Origin: Nocardioides soli
Lineage (GTDB): Bacteria > Actinomycetota > Actinomycetes > Propionibacteriales > Nocardioidaceae
DNA: 64,000 nucleotides
Assembly: GCF_014191495.1 (NCBI RefSeq)
Contig: NZ_JACHWR010000005.1
Location: 124,001 to 188,000 of the forward strand
Direction of reading: 5' to 3'
Position numbers and translations under genes: made by a program
In this document: piece by piece, positions 26,884 to 34,755 of the stretch
Layout of the letters: the number at the start of each line of letters is the position of its first letter
How positions within the stretch are numbered: position 1 is the stretch's first letter
The notes under the pieces: generated by a model
Database searches by the model: none
What the model was told of the DNA's origin: nothing
What the model saw: only the letters and a program-made list of their open reading frames with translations

Positions 26884-27967
26884 GACCATGACCCCCGCGC
26901 CACCGGCGGCCCCCGCGCCGCCGGCTGCGCGACCGACCAACCGCGTCGTCGAGGCGCTCTGGCTGCTGGTGCCGTACGCGGTGTCGGTGCTGCTGGCCTT
27001 CGTCGTCGGCGGCTTGATCATCCTGGCCATCGGCCGGGACCCGATGGCGGCGTTCGAGTCGGTGCTGACCACCAGCTTCAACACCCGCTTCGGCACCGTG
27101 GAGACGCTGCACAAGTGGGTGCCGATCCTGCTGTGTGCCTATGCCTTCGCGATCCCGCTCGCCACCGGCAAGTTCAACATCGGCGCCGAGGGCCAGCTGC
27201 TGGTCGGCGCGACCGGTGGCGTCGCGCTGGGCATCCTCTGGTCGGACCTGCCGACCATCGTGCTGCTGCCCTGCGTGCTGATCGCGGGCGCCCTCGGTGG
27301 CGCGCTGTGGTCGGGCATCGCGGCGTTCCTGATGGTGAAGTTCAACGTGAACGAGATCCTGAGCACGGTCGTGCTCAACTTCATCTCGTTCCAGCTCATC
27401 GACTACGTCGCCAGCCACGTCTGGCCCGACCGCGGCGCCGGTCACCCGGCGACCGTCCGGGTCGGTGACGGCGCGCTGCTGCCGGGCATCGGCGAGGCGC
27501 CGCCGTTCCACTCCGGTGTGCTCATCACGCTGGTCCTGGTCGTGGCGATCGCCGTCTTCATGCGGCGTACCCCGACCGGCTTCGAGCTGCGCGCCGTCGG
27601 CGCCAACCTGCGCGCCGCGCAGGTGCACGGCATCAAGACCTCCCGGCTCGCCGGTGCCGGCCTCGTGGTCGGCGGCGCGGTCGCCGGCCTCGCCGGTGCC
27701 ATCGAGGTGGCCGGAGTGCACGGCAAGATGCTCGAGGGGATGCAGTCGAACTTCCTGATCCTCGGCATCATCGTGGGACTGATGTCCCGCGGCAGCATGC
27801 TCGCCCTCCCCGTCGTCGCGTTCGGCATCGCCGTGCTCGAGGTCGGTGCGGGCTCCATGCAGCGGACCGCGCAGGTGCCCGTCGAGATGGTGCTGATCAT
27901 CGAGGCGCTGATCCTGCTGTTCCTGCTGTTGTCCGACATCGTCCGCGCGAAGATCCGGGGGCAGTGA
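26876..27967 (+). CDS. ABC transporter permease (nucleoside type, first subunit)
   Basis: This 363-residue integral membrane protein has a Pro/Ala-rich N-terminal tail and about nine or ten hydrophobic segments from VPYAVSVLLAFVVGG on. The family block FNIGAEGQLLVGATGG is near 98-113, and GFELRAVGANLRAAQ HGIK-type cytoplasmic coupling sequence near 236-255 contacts the ATPase. It is the YufP/NupP-like partner. The GTG start overlaps the ATPase gene by 8 bp, and the second permease begins one base after its stop. Confidence 0.92.
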   Translation: MSETMTPAPPAAPAPPAARPTNRVVEALWLLVPYAVSVLLAFVVGGLIILAIGRDPMAAFESVLTTSFNTRFGTVETLHKWVPILLCAYAFAIPLATGKFNIGAEGQLLVGATGGVALGILWSDLPTIVLLPCVLIAGALGGALWSGIAAFLMVKFNVNEILSTVVLNFISFQLIDYVASHVWPDRGAGHPATVRVGDGALLPGIGEAPPFHSGVLITLVLVVAIAVFMRRTPTGFELRAVGANLRAAQVHGIKTSRLAGAGLVVGGAVAGLAGAIEVAGVHGKMLEGMQSNFLILGIIVGLMSRGSMLALPVVAFGIAVLEVGAGSMQRTAQVPVEMVLIIEALILLFLLLSDIVRAKIRGQ

Positions 27968-27968
27968 C

Positions 27969-28901
27969 ATGGGTGAGATCACCGAGTTCCTCACGCTGAT
28001 GATCCCGGCGATGGTGCCGTTCCTGCTCGCCGCGCAGGGCACCGTGCTGAGCGGCCGGGCCGGCGTCTTCAACGTCTCGCAGGAGGGCCTGATGGTCCTC
28101 GGCGCGGCCGTCGGCTTCCTGGTCAGCTTCAAGGTCGGCAGCAACACCGTCGGTCTCGGCGCCGCCTTCGCGATCGCCGCCCTGTTCGGTCTGGTGCTCG
28201 CCTACATGACGACCCAGCTCCGGCTGGACCAGTTCGTCGTCGGCCTCGCGCTCTACTTCGCCGCACTGGGTGCCGCCGGTCTCCTCTACCGCGAGGTGAT
28301 CGGCGTGACCATGGAGCCGCCGCTGATCCCGACGCTCGACGACTACCCGATCCCGCTGCTGTCGAAGATCCCGTTCCTGGGCGAGGTGCTGTTCGACCAC
28401 GACCTGGTCGTGTACGCCGCGTTCCTGATCTCCGCGGTCATCTACTGGTTCATGTACAAGACCCGCAGCGGGCTGGCGTTCCGGTCGATCGGTGAGAACC
28501 CGAAGGCCGCGGACAGCCTCGGCATCAACGTGACGTGGGCGCGCACCTGGTCGACCGTGGTCGGCTCGGGCCTGGTCGGTGTCGCGGGTGCGTACCTCCC
28601 GATGGTCTACACCGGCCTCTACACCGAGGGCATGGTGGCCGGCCGCGGCTGGCTGGTCATCGCGCTGGCGTTCCTCGGCGGCTGGCGTCCGCACCTCGTG
28701 GTCGCGGGCGCGGCGTTCCTCGCCGGCATGGAGGTGCTCGCGCTCCGGGCCCAGGTGGCCGGGATCGGCATCCCGCACCAGTTCGTGCTGATGCTCCCGT
28801 ACGTCGCCACGCTGCTGGTCATGGTGTTCGCGTTCCGCTGGGCCCGGCAGCCGGCGTTCCTCGGCCGCAACTACGACCGGGAGAGCCGCCTGGTCGGCTG
28901 A
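27969..28901 (+). CDS. ABC transporter permease (nucleoside type, second subunit)
   Basis: The 310-residue membrane protein is the YufQ/NupQ-like partner. It carries the family block GVFNVSQEGLMVLGAAVGFL near 32-51, the coupling-loop sequence TRSGLAFRSIGENPKAAD near 164-181, and AFLGGWRPH near 235. Eight or so hydrophobic segments are visible. It is the last transporter gene; a long palindrome (28939-28997) follows and may end the transcript. No nucleoside-degrading genes follow, unlike many homologous operons. Confidence 0.92.
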   Translation: MGEITEFLTLMIPAMVPFLLAAQGTVLSGRAGVFNVSQEGLMVLGAAVGFLVSFKVGSNTVGLGAAFAIAALFGLVLAYMTTQLRLDQFVVGLALYFAALGAAGLLYREVIGVTMEPPLIPTLDDYPIPLLSKIPFLGEVLFDHDLVVYAAFLISAVIYWFMYKTRSGLAFRSIGENPKAADSLGINVTWARTWSTVVGSGLVGVAGAYLPMVYTGLYTEGMVAGRGWLVIALAFLGGWRPHLVVAGAAFLAGMEVLALRAQVAGIGIPHQFVLMLPYVATLLVMVFAFRWARQPAFLGRNYDRESRLVG

Positions 28902-28938
28902 GCCCGGCCGCGCGTCCTGGTGTAGGCGATCGTCGGCT

Positions 28939-28997
28939 CGGGTACCGCTTGTGGGTCGGTCCGCTGCGCAGCAGACTGACCACACAAGCGGTACCCG
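28939..28997. repeat. 59-bp near-perfect palindrome after the transporter operon
   Basis: CGGGTACCGCTTGTG (28939-28953) matches its complement at 28983-28997 exactly. The inner arms pair up to a CTGCGCAG centre with one length difference and two mismatches. It could be a terminator or an interspersed repeat; it lies 16 bp before the Asp-Gly repeat gene. Confidence 0.75.
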
Positions 28998-29012
28998 ACC
29001 CAGGAGGACGCG

Positions 29013-29240
29013 ATGACCCCGGAAGAGCCCCTCAGCGACGACGAGATGACGACCACCGGTCCCGGCGGGAGTGGTGGGGTCGGCGGCGACGCCGACGGCA
29101 CCGATGGCTCCGACAGTGATGGTTCGGACAGCGACGGCTCGGACGGCGACGGGACCGACGGTGACAGCACCGATGGTGACGGCACGGACGGTGACGGCAC
29201 CGACGGCGACGGCTCGGACAGCGACGGCACCGACGCCTGA
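29013..29240 (+). CDS. Asp-Gly pentapeptide-repeat small protein
   Basis: This is a 75-residue acidic protein starting MTPEEPLSDDEMTTTGPGG, with GGAGG six bases before the ATG. Residues 29-75 are about nine repeats of the unit [S/T]-D-[G/S]-D-[G/S]. It has 22 Asp and 3 Glu and no Lys, Arg, His, Cys or aromatic residue. The stop is directly followed by the GTG start of the oxygenase gene with no gap, a strong sign of translational coupling. The layout, a short leader-like N-terminus and a repetitive core, is that of a modified peptide precursor; calcium binding by the DxDG pattern is an alternative. I do not recognise a characterised family. Confidence 0.7.
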   Translation: MTPEEPLSDDEMTTTGPGGSGGVGGDADGTDGSDSDGSDSDGSDGDGTDGDSTDGDGTDGDGTDGDGSDSDGTDA

Positions 29241-30356
29241 GTGAGCGCACTCGACCTGCTCAGCGGTGACGCCCGGACCTTCCGGACCTCGGTCTGGGCG
29301 TCCCGCGTCCATCTCCACCGGACCGACCCGGCGGACCTGATCGGGCTCCTCTCGCTCGACGACGCCGACCACCTGCTGACCGCGACCGCGATCCGCACGC
29401 CGTCGATCAGGATGGCCAAGGACGGCAGCGTGCTGCCCGAGGCGACGTACACCCGCAGCGCCACGATCGCCGGCAGGGCCCTGTCCGGGCTGGTCGACGT
29501 CCGCAAGGCGCTGGCGCTCTTCGACGACGGCGCGACCGTCGTCTTCCAGGGGCTGCACCGCTACTGGCCGCCCCTGACCCGCCTCCTCGCGGACCTCGAG
29601 CTCGAGCTCGGCCACCCCTGCCAGGCCAACGCCTACCTGACGCCGCCGGGCGCTCAGGGCTTCGCGGTGCACGCCGACTCCCACGACGTCTTCGTCCTCC
29701 AGACCGCGGGCTCCAAGCTGTGGGAGGTGCACGGCGACGACGGTGCCCAGGAGGTGCTGCTGGAGCCCGGGGTGTCGATGTACCTGCCCACCGGCACCCC
29801 GCACGCCGCCCGCGCGCAGGAGACCGTCTCGCTGCACATCACGCTGGGCATCAACCAGCTGACCTGGCGTGGGCTGCTCGAGCGCACCATCGCGCCCGTG
29901 CTCGAGGAGGTGCGCGACGAGCACCTGCCGGCCGGCTTCCTCGACGACCCGGCGCTGCTGGCCCCGGGCCTGGCGAGCCGTCTCGAACGGCTCGCCGACG
30001 CCGTCCGCGCCCTCGACGCCGACGCCGCGGTCGAGGCCGAGGTACGCCGCTTCCTCACCTCGCGGCCGCCGCGCCTCGCCGGCGGCCTGCACGAGGTCCT
30101 CGATCGCGACGCGATCGTCGCGACCACGACCCTGCGCCGCCGGCCGGGCCATCCCTGCGTGCTGCTCGACCGCGACGACACCGTCGAGGTTCTGCTCGGC
30201 GACCGGTCGCTGACGGTGCCGGCCCGGATCCGTCCGGCGCTCGAGGAGGTCCGCGGCCGCGAGAAGCTCACCCCGGGCGATCTGCCGCTCGACCCCGAGA
30301 GCAGCCTGGTGCTGTGTCGCCGGCTGGTCCGCGAAGGGCTGCTGGAGATCGGGTGA
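29241..30356 (+). CDS. JmjC/cupin-fold 2-oxoglutarate oxygenase (ribosomal-oxygenase-like)
   Basis: This 371-residue protein has the cupin-4/JmjC domain of YcfD, NO66 and MINA53, which hydroxylate protein side chains using Fe(II), 2-oxoglutarate and oxygen. The block FAVHADSHDVFVLQTAGSKL gives Fe ligands His144 and Asp146 and the 2-oxoglutarate-region Lys159; the third ligand is His199 in SLHITLG. All key residues are present, so activity is likely. The C-terminal third resembles the helical dimer and winged-helix parts of the family. It lies between the Asp-Gly repeat protein, a plausible substrate, and a ferredoxin-like protein that overlaps its stop (GTGA). Confidence 0.88.
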   Translation: MSALDLLSGDARTFRTSVWASRVHLHRTDPADLIGLLSLDDADHLLTATAIRTPSIRMAKDGSVLPEATYTRSATIAGRALSGLVDVRKALALFDDGATVVFQGLHRYWPPLTRLLADLELELGHPCQANAYLTPPGAQGFAVHADSHDVFVLQTAGSKLWEVHGDDGAQEVLLEPGVSMYLPTGTPHAARAQETVSLHITLGINQLTWRGLLERTIAPVLEEVRDEHLPAGFLDDPALLAPGLASRLERLADAVRALDADAAVEAEVRRFLTSRPPRLAGGLHEVLDRDAIVATTTLRRRPGHPCVLLDRDDTVEVLLGDRSLTVPARIRPALEEVRGREKLTPGDLPLDPESSLVLCRRLVREGLLEIG

Positions 30357-31264
30357 CGACCCGACCGGAGCCGCGCTGCGCGGCCCAGAGCCTGCTGCGT
30401 GACGAGCCCGTGGCCGGCACCGCCACCCATGTCCGCACCTGGCTGCTGCTCGAGCACGTCGGGCCATGGGGCGACCGCGCGCTGCGGGACGCCCGACTCC
30501 CCGAGGGCCTCGGCGCGGAGCTCGAGCGGCGCGCGAGGGAGCACCGCGCCAAGGTGCTGCTGATCCGCCGGTTCAGCTCCAAGCCCGACTCGCCCGACGG
30601 CGTACGCGCGTTCGCGGCGTACGCGGACCCGGTGCGCCCCCGCCTCGAGTCGGGCCTCCTCGCCGACCCGCGCGAGGTGCTCGACGTCGACCTCGGATCG
30701 CTGCGTCGCGGCGGCACGTCGGGCCTCGCGGCGTACGCCGGCTCGATCTTCGGTGTCTGCACCAACGGCCGCCACGACGTCTGCTGCGCCGAGCGGGGCC
30801 GGCCGGTGGCGCGGGCGCTGGACCGCGCCCGCCCCGAGGAGACCTGGGAGGTCTCGCACATCGGCGGCGACCGGTTCGCCGCCAACCTGGTGGTGCTCCC
30901 GCACGGCCTCTACTACGGCCGGCTCGACCCCGCGTCGTCGATCGCGGTCGCCGGCGCCCACCTGTCCGGCGAGCTCGACCTCGACCACCTGCGCGGCCGC
31001 GCCTCCCACCCGATGGGCGTCCAGGCCGCCGAGGCCTTCCTGCGCCGCGAGCTCGGCGCGACCCGCATCGACGACGTGGCGCTGGTCGAGCGGTCCACCG
31101 ACGGCGACCTGACCCGGGCGACGTTCGCGGTCGCGGGGGCGACGTACGACGTGGTGGTGCGCACCTCGCGCGAGCCGAGCACCGCGACCCGCCTCACCTG
31201 CAAGGCCGGCCGGGACAGCCCGGTGCCGGCGCACGAGCTGGTCAGCGCGGCGCGCCGCTCGTAG
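30353..31264 (+). CDS. sucrase/ferredoxin-like (Suc_Fer) thioredoxin-fold protein
   Basis: The 303-residue protein belongs to the sucraseferredoxin-like family, whose C-terminal thioredoxin-fold half binds a [2Fe-2S]-type cluster in related proteins. The cysteine block GVCTNGRHDVCC is at 134-145 (Cys136, Cys144, Cys145), followed by the family block SHIGGDRFAANLVVLPHGLY near 166-185. The N-terminus CAAQSLLRDEPVAGTA is also typical. Despite the family name no sucrase activity is implied. A likely role is electron supply to the coupled oxygenase, or a redox step on the same substrate; this is inference from the overlap. Confidence 0.88.
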   Translation: MTTRPEPRCAAQSLLRDEPVAGTATHVRTWLLLEHVGPWGDRALRDARLPEGLGAELERRAREHRAKVLLIRRFSSKPDSPDGVRAFAAYADPVRPRLESGLLADPREVLDVDLGSLRRGGTSGLAAYAGSIFGVCTNGRHDVCCAERGRPVARALDRARPEETWEVSHIGGDRFAANLVVLPHGLYYGRLDPASSIAVAGAHLSGELDLDHLRGRASHPMGVQAAEAFLRRELGATRIDDVALVERSTDGDLTRATFAVAGATYDVVVRTSREPSTATRLTCKAGRDSPVPAHELVSAARRS

Positions 31265-31273
31265 GCCGCGCCG

Positions 31274-31321
31274 GGACGTCATACGGACGGAGGAAGGGGA
31301 CGCACTGTCCGTATGACGTCC
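31274..31321. repeat. 48-bp palindromic element, copy 1
   Basis: Arms GGACGTCATACGGAC (31274-31288) and its exact complement (31307-31321) flank an 18-nt loop. Almost the same 48 bp, loop included, occurs at 44235-44282. It follows the Suc_Fer gene and may work as a terminator. Confidence 0.85.
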
Positions 31322-31342
31322 GGGCGGAGCTCCCCGGACGAG

Positions 31343-31356
31343 TTGACGCGTGTCAA
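31343..31356. promoter_or_regulatory. dyad TTGAC-GCGT-GTCAA, possible TetR operator
   Basis: A 14-bp palindrome 54 bp before the monooxygenase start. The operon encodes its own TetR-type regulator, so this or the next site may be its operator. Confidence 0.45.
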
Positions 31357-31378
31357 TCCGAGGCCCTACCGTCCCGAA

Positions 31379-31392
31379 TAGAACACGTTCCA
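31379..31392. promoter_or_regulatory. KstR-type box TAGAACACGTTCCA
   Basis: It fits the TnnAACnnGTTnnA pattern of the KstR/TetR-type steroid regulators of mycobacteria and rhodococci. It lies 17 bp upstream of the monooxygenase ATG. A second fit is at 47324-47337. Confidence 0.5.
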
Positions 31393-31409
31393 CTGCGGGG
31401 GGAGAGCCG

Positions 31410-32738
31410 ATGGCGCGACCTACGACGGCGGTCATCGGCGCGGGCATCAGCGGCCTGACCGCCAGCAAGATGCTGGGCGACTACGGCGTGCCGTACACCA
31501 CGTTCGAGTCCTCCGACCGGGTCGGCGGCAACTGGGCCTTCGGCAACCCGAACGGGCACAGCAGCGCCTACCGCTCGCTGCACATCGACACCTCGAAGCA
31601 CCAACTGTCCTTCCAGGACTTCCCGATGCCCGAGCACTATCCGGACTTCCCGCACCACACCCTGATCAAGGACTACCTCGACGCGTACGCCGACGCGTTC
31701 GGCGTGCGCGAGCGCATCGAGTTCGGCAACGGCGTGGTGCACGCCGACCGGCTGCCGGGCGGCGGGTGGGAGCTGCGGACCCAGCGCGGCGAGACCCGGC
31801 GCTTCGACCTGCTCGTGGTCGCCAACGGCCACCACTGGGACCCGCGGACCGCCGACTTCCCCGGGGAGTTCTCCGGAGAGACCATCCACTCCCACCATTA
31901 CATCGACCCGTGGACGCCGCTGCACCTGATGGACCAGCGGATCCTGGTCGTCGGCCTCGGCAACAGCGCCGCCGACATCACCGTCGAGCTCTCGCAACGG
32001 GCGCTGCGCAACGAGGTCACGCTGTCCACGCGCAGCAGCGCCTGGATCGTGCCGAAGCTGCTGTACGGCAAGGCCGCCGACATGAGCTACCGGACCATCC
32101 CGCAGCTCCCGCTCTCATGGCAGCGCAGGTTCGCCCAGTGGGGGCAGCGGTTCACGGCGTCCGACCCGACGCTCTACGGCCTGCCGGAGCCGAACCACAA
32201 GTTCTTCGAAGCGCACCCGACCCAGTCCGGTGAGCTGCCCCTGCGCCTGAAGTCGGGCGATGTGACACCTAAGGGCAACATCGCCCGGCTGGACGGCGAG
32301 GCCGTGCACTTCGAGGACGGCACCAGTGCCGACTTCGACGTCATCGTCTACGCCACCGGCTACAACCTGACCTTCCCGTTCTTCGACCCCGACTTCATCA
32401 GTGCGCCGGAGAACCGGATCGACCTCTACCGCCGGATCATCAGGCCGGGCATCGACGACCTGCTCTTCGCCGGCTTCGCGCAGGCGACGCCGACGCTGTT
32501 CCCGTTCGTGGAGAGCCAGGCGCGGCTGATCGCGGCGTACGCCATCGGCGAGTACGCCCCGCCGTCCGAGGCCGAGATGTACGCCGAGATCAGGGCCGAC
32601 GACGAGCGCTACATGGGGCACATGCTCGACCGGCCGCGGCACACCCACCAGCTCGACTACTTCGTCTACGAGCACCAGATGCGCACCAAGGAGCTGCCGC
32701 AGGGCCGCCGGCGCGCCCACGCGAGGCGGGCGTCGTGA
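31410..32738 (+). CDS. flavin-containing monooxygenase (FMO/Baeyer-Villiger type)
   Basis: The 442-residue FAD enzyme uses NADPH and oxygen. FAD-binding GAGISGL is at 10-16, then YTTFESSDRVGGNWAF; the FMO fingerprint FSGETIHSHHY is near 155-165 and the NADPH-binding VVGLGNSAAD near 181-190; YATGYN lies near 330. It could oxidise a ketone to an ester or a soft nucleophile. Start at the ATG at 31410 with GGGGGGAGA upstream, rather than the ATG 20 codons earlier. Its stop overlaps the GTG of the TetR gene. With that regulator it recalls the mycobacterial EthA-EthR pair, and with the downstream hydrolase a ketone-to-ester-to-acid route. Confidence 0.9.
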   Translation: MARPTTAVIGAGISGLTASKMLGDYGVPYTTFESSDRVGGNWAFGNPNGHSSAYRSLHIDTSKHQLSFQDFPMPEHYPDFPHHTLIKDYLDAYADAFGVRERIEFGNGVVHADRLPGGGWELRTQRGETRRFDLLVVANGHHWDPRTADFPGEFSGETIHSHHYIDPWTPLHLMDQRILVVGLGNSAADITVELSQRALRNEVTLSTRSSAWIVPKLLYGKAADMSYRTIPQLPLSWQRRFAQWGQRFTASDPTLYGLPEPNHKFFEAHPTQSGELPLRLKSGDVTPKGNIARLDGEAVHFEDGTSADFDVIVYATGYNLTFPFFDPDFISAPENRIDLYRRIIRPGIDDLLFAGFAQATPTLFPFVESQARLIAAYAIGEYAPPSEAEMYAEIRADDERYMGHMLDRPRHTHQLDYFVYEHQMRTKELPQGRRRAHARRAS

Positions 32739-33328
32739 CCGCGACCAAGGGAGACCAGCGGCGTACGGCGCTGCTGGCCGCGCTGGAGGAGCACCTGTGC
32801 GACGGCAGCTCGCTCGACGCCATCAACATCGCGGACATCTCGCGCCGCGCCGGCGTCACCCGCTCGGCGTTCTACTTCTACTTCGAGAACAAGGCCGCCG
32901 CCGTCGCCGCGCTCTACGAGGAGATGTACGCCGACGGCTTCGACGCGGCCGCCGTACTGGGTGGTGACGGCACCGTGCGCGACCGGATCTCCATGGCGAT
33001 CCGGGCGATCGTCGCGGGCTGGGGCCAGCGCACGCATCTCTACCGGGCGATCCTCGACGCACGGGCCGTCAGCCCGGCGGTCCGCGACCAGTGGGACGCG
33101 TTCCAGGCGTCGTACGCCGACGTCGTCGCCGAGCTGATCGTCGCGGAGCGAGAGTCCGGCGCCGCGCCGGAGGGTCCCGATGCGCGCGCCGTCGCCACCG
33201 CGCTGCTCGACCTCAACGACCGCACCCTGGCCCGGGTCGTCCACGCCGGCGACGGCCTCGACCTCGACGGGCACCTCGACGCGGTCGTGCACGTCTGGTT
33301 GGCCAGCATCTACGGGAGGACCACGTGA
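32735..33328 (+). CDS. TetR-family regulator, EthR-like
   Basis: The 197-residue repressor-type protein has an N-terminal helix-turn-helix (INIADISRRAGVTRSAFYFY, then FENKAAAVAAL) very like EthR of mycobacteria, including the TKGDQRRTALL lead-in. The C-terminal ligand domain is helical. It is sandwiched by GTGA overlaps between the monooxygenase and the hydrolase, so it probably controls its own operon, perhaps through the dyads at 31343-31356 or 31379-31392. The ligand is likely the monooxygenase substrate or product, by inference. Confidence 0.9.
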   Translation: MTATKGDQRRTALLAALEEHLCDGSSLDAINIADISRRAGVTRSAFYFYFENKAAAVAALYEEMYADGFDAAAVLGGDGTVRDRISMAIRAIVAGWGQRTHLYRAILDARAVSPAVRDQWDAFQASYADVVAELIVAERESGAAPEGPDARAVATALLDLNDRTLARVVHAGDGLDLDGHLDAVVHVWLASIYGRTT

Positions 33329-34221
33329 AGCACCACGACGTCACGTTCCGCTCCGCCGGGGTCGCGTGCCACGCCGCGCACGTCACCGGTGCGGGCGACG
33401 GCCTCGCGACCGATGCCGGTCGCCCGGTGGTCGTGATGGCACACGGGCTCGGCGGCACCGTCGACTCCGGCCTGATGCCGTTCGCGGAGGCGCTCGCCGC
33501 CGCCGGTCTCGACGTGCTGGCCTTCGACTACCGGGGGTTCGGGGCCTCGGCGGGCGAGCCGCGGCAGACCGTCTCGATGGCCGGCCAGCTCGACGACTAC
33601 CGTGCCGCGATGGCCGCCGCCGCACGGCTGCCCGGAGTCGATCCCCGACGACTGGTGCTCTGGGGAGTCTCGCTCTCCGGAGGGCACGTGCTCGCCGCGG
33701 CCGCCCATCGCGACGACGTCGCCGCGGTGGTCTCGCTGACGCCGCTCGTCGACGGCCGGGCCGCCGGCCGGCACGCGCTGGCGCACCACCGACCCTCGGC
33801 GCTGGCCCGCTCGACGGTGCTCGGCCTCCGGTCGAGGCTGGGCAGGCCGCGGACGATGCCGGTCGTCGCCCGCCCCGGCGCGCTCGGCGCACTGACGCTC
33901 GACGGCTGCCTGGAGGACTACCTCTCGATCGCCGGCCCCACCTGGCGCAACGAGGTCGACGCCGCCGTCGGGCTCGAGCTCGGCAACCACCGGCCGGGGC
34001 GATCGGCGCGCGACGTACGCGCCCCGCTGCTCGTCCAGATCGCCGACTACGACCGCAGCGCGCCGCCGCGGGCCGCCGCCAAGGCCGCCTTCGCCGGCCG
34101 CGCGCAGGTGCGGCACTACCCCTGCGACCACTTCGACGTCTGGCCGGGCAAGGCCTGGCACGGCCCGGCCGTCGAGCACCAGGTGGCGTTCCTGCGTCGG
34201 GTGCTCGGCCGACCGGGATAG
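33325..34221 (+). CDS. alpha/beta hydrolase
   Basis: The 298-residue hydrolase has the oxyanion motif HGLGG near 42, the DYRGFGAS block near 70, the nucleophile elbow GVSLSGGH (Ser near 115), a likely acid in ADYDRSAPP near 240 and the His in CDHFDVW near 272. The GTG start overlaps the TetR stop. As third gene after a Baeyer-Villiger-like enzyme it is a good candidate esterase for the ester product. Its stop codon TAG at 34219-34221 lies inside the 34215-34281 palindrome, so that element supplies the gene's end. Confidence 0.87.
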   Translation: MKHHDVTFRSAGVACHAAHVTGAGDGLATDAGRPVVVMAHGLGGTVDSGLMPFAEALAAAGLDVLAFDYRGFGASAGEPRQTVSMAGQLDDYRAAMAAAARLPGVDPRRLVLWGVSLSGGHVLAAAAHRDDVAAVVSLTPLVDGRAAGRHALAHHRPSALARSTVLGLRSRLGRPRTMPVVARPGALGALTLDGCLEDYLSIAGPTWRNEVDAAVGLELGNHRPGRSARDVRAPLLVQIADYDRSAPPRAAAKAAFAGRAQVRHYPCDHFDVWPGKAWHGPAVEHQVAFLRRVLGRPG

Positions 34222-34281
34222 TCCGTCACGTTCTGGTTGTCCTGGGAGCCCGGAGGCAACCGAAACGTGACGGACTATCCC
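34215..34281. repeat. 67-bp palindromic element between convergent genes, copy 1
   Basis: GGGATAGTCCGTCACGTT (34215-34232) pairs exactly with 34264-34281; inner arms around GGTTG/CAACC pair with mismatches. The same element occurs at 42990-43054, again between convergent genes. It probably acts as a two-way terminator. Confidence 0.85.
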
Positions 34282-34283
34282 GC

Positions 34284-34742
34284 CTAGCCACCCAGGTCGG
34301 GCAGCGGGATCCGCTCCAGGAGCGTCGGCGTGTAGGCGTCGAGCATCTCGATCGTGTGGTCGGCCATCCGGGCGTACACGACCGGGTCGAGGGTGGTGCC
34401 GCGGACGTCGATGCCGGTGGAGAACCGCACCTCGCCGTCGGTGAGGTCGAGCTCGAACTTGCCGACGGCGAGCCCGTAGTTGATCGCCGTCACCGCGACC
34501 GCCGCCTCGGTGCGGGCGTCGGGCGCGACCGTGGTCGGCACGATGCCGTAGAAGAGCGCCTGGCCCTCGTCCGCCTCGATCTGGATGTAGCACTGGTAGG
34601 TGCGCTCGCCCTGGAGCTCGAGCGACCAGATCAGCTTGCCGGGGATCTGGGTCAGGCCCCACCCGCGGTCCAGGACGACCTGGGTGATCGCCGCCTGGAT
34701 GGACTCGACGGTGCGATCGATGCTCTCCTGCGCGTCGGACAC
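34284..34742 (-). CDS. YbjN-domain protein
   Basis: The 152-residue protein has the YbjN/type III chaperone-like fold: a first helix then LTQIPGKLIWSLELQGERTY, CYIQIEADEGQALFYGIVP and a later strand GKFELDLTDGEVRFSTGID. YbjN proteins affect surface and stress traits in enteric bacteria; in actinobacteria the role is unknown. The start has GAGGAGCAT upstream. It lies 13 bp after the stop of the larger unknown gene and is probably cotranscribed. Confidence 0.82.
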   Translation of the reverse strand: MSDAQESIDRTVESIQAAITQVVLDRGWGLTQIPGKLIWSLELQGERTYQCYIQIEADEGQALFYGIVPTTVAPDARTEAAVAVTAINYGLAVGKFELDLTDGEVRFSTGIDVRGTTLDPVVYARMADHTIEMLDAYTPTLLERIPLPDLGG

Positions 34743-34755
34743 GGCGGGATGCTCC

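Noticed and set aside
29013..29240. Dismissing the Asp-Gly repeat frame as low-complexity noise
   Set aside because: It has a good ribosome site, a non-repetitive N-terminus, a regular five-residue period and zero-gap coupling to the next gene, so it was kept as a gene.
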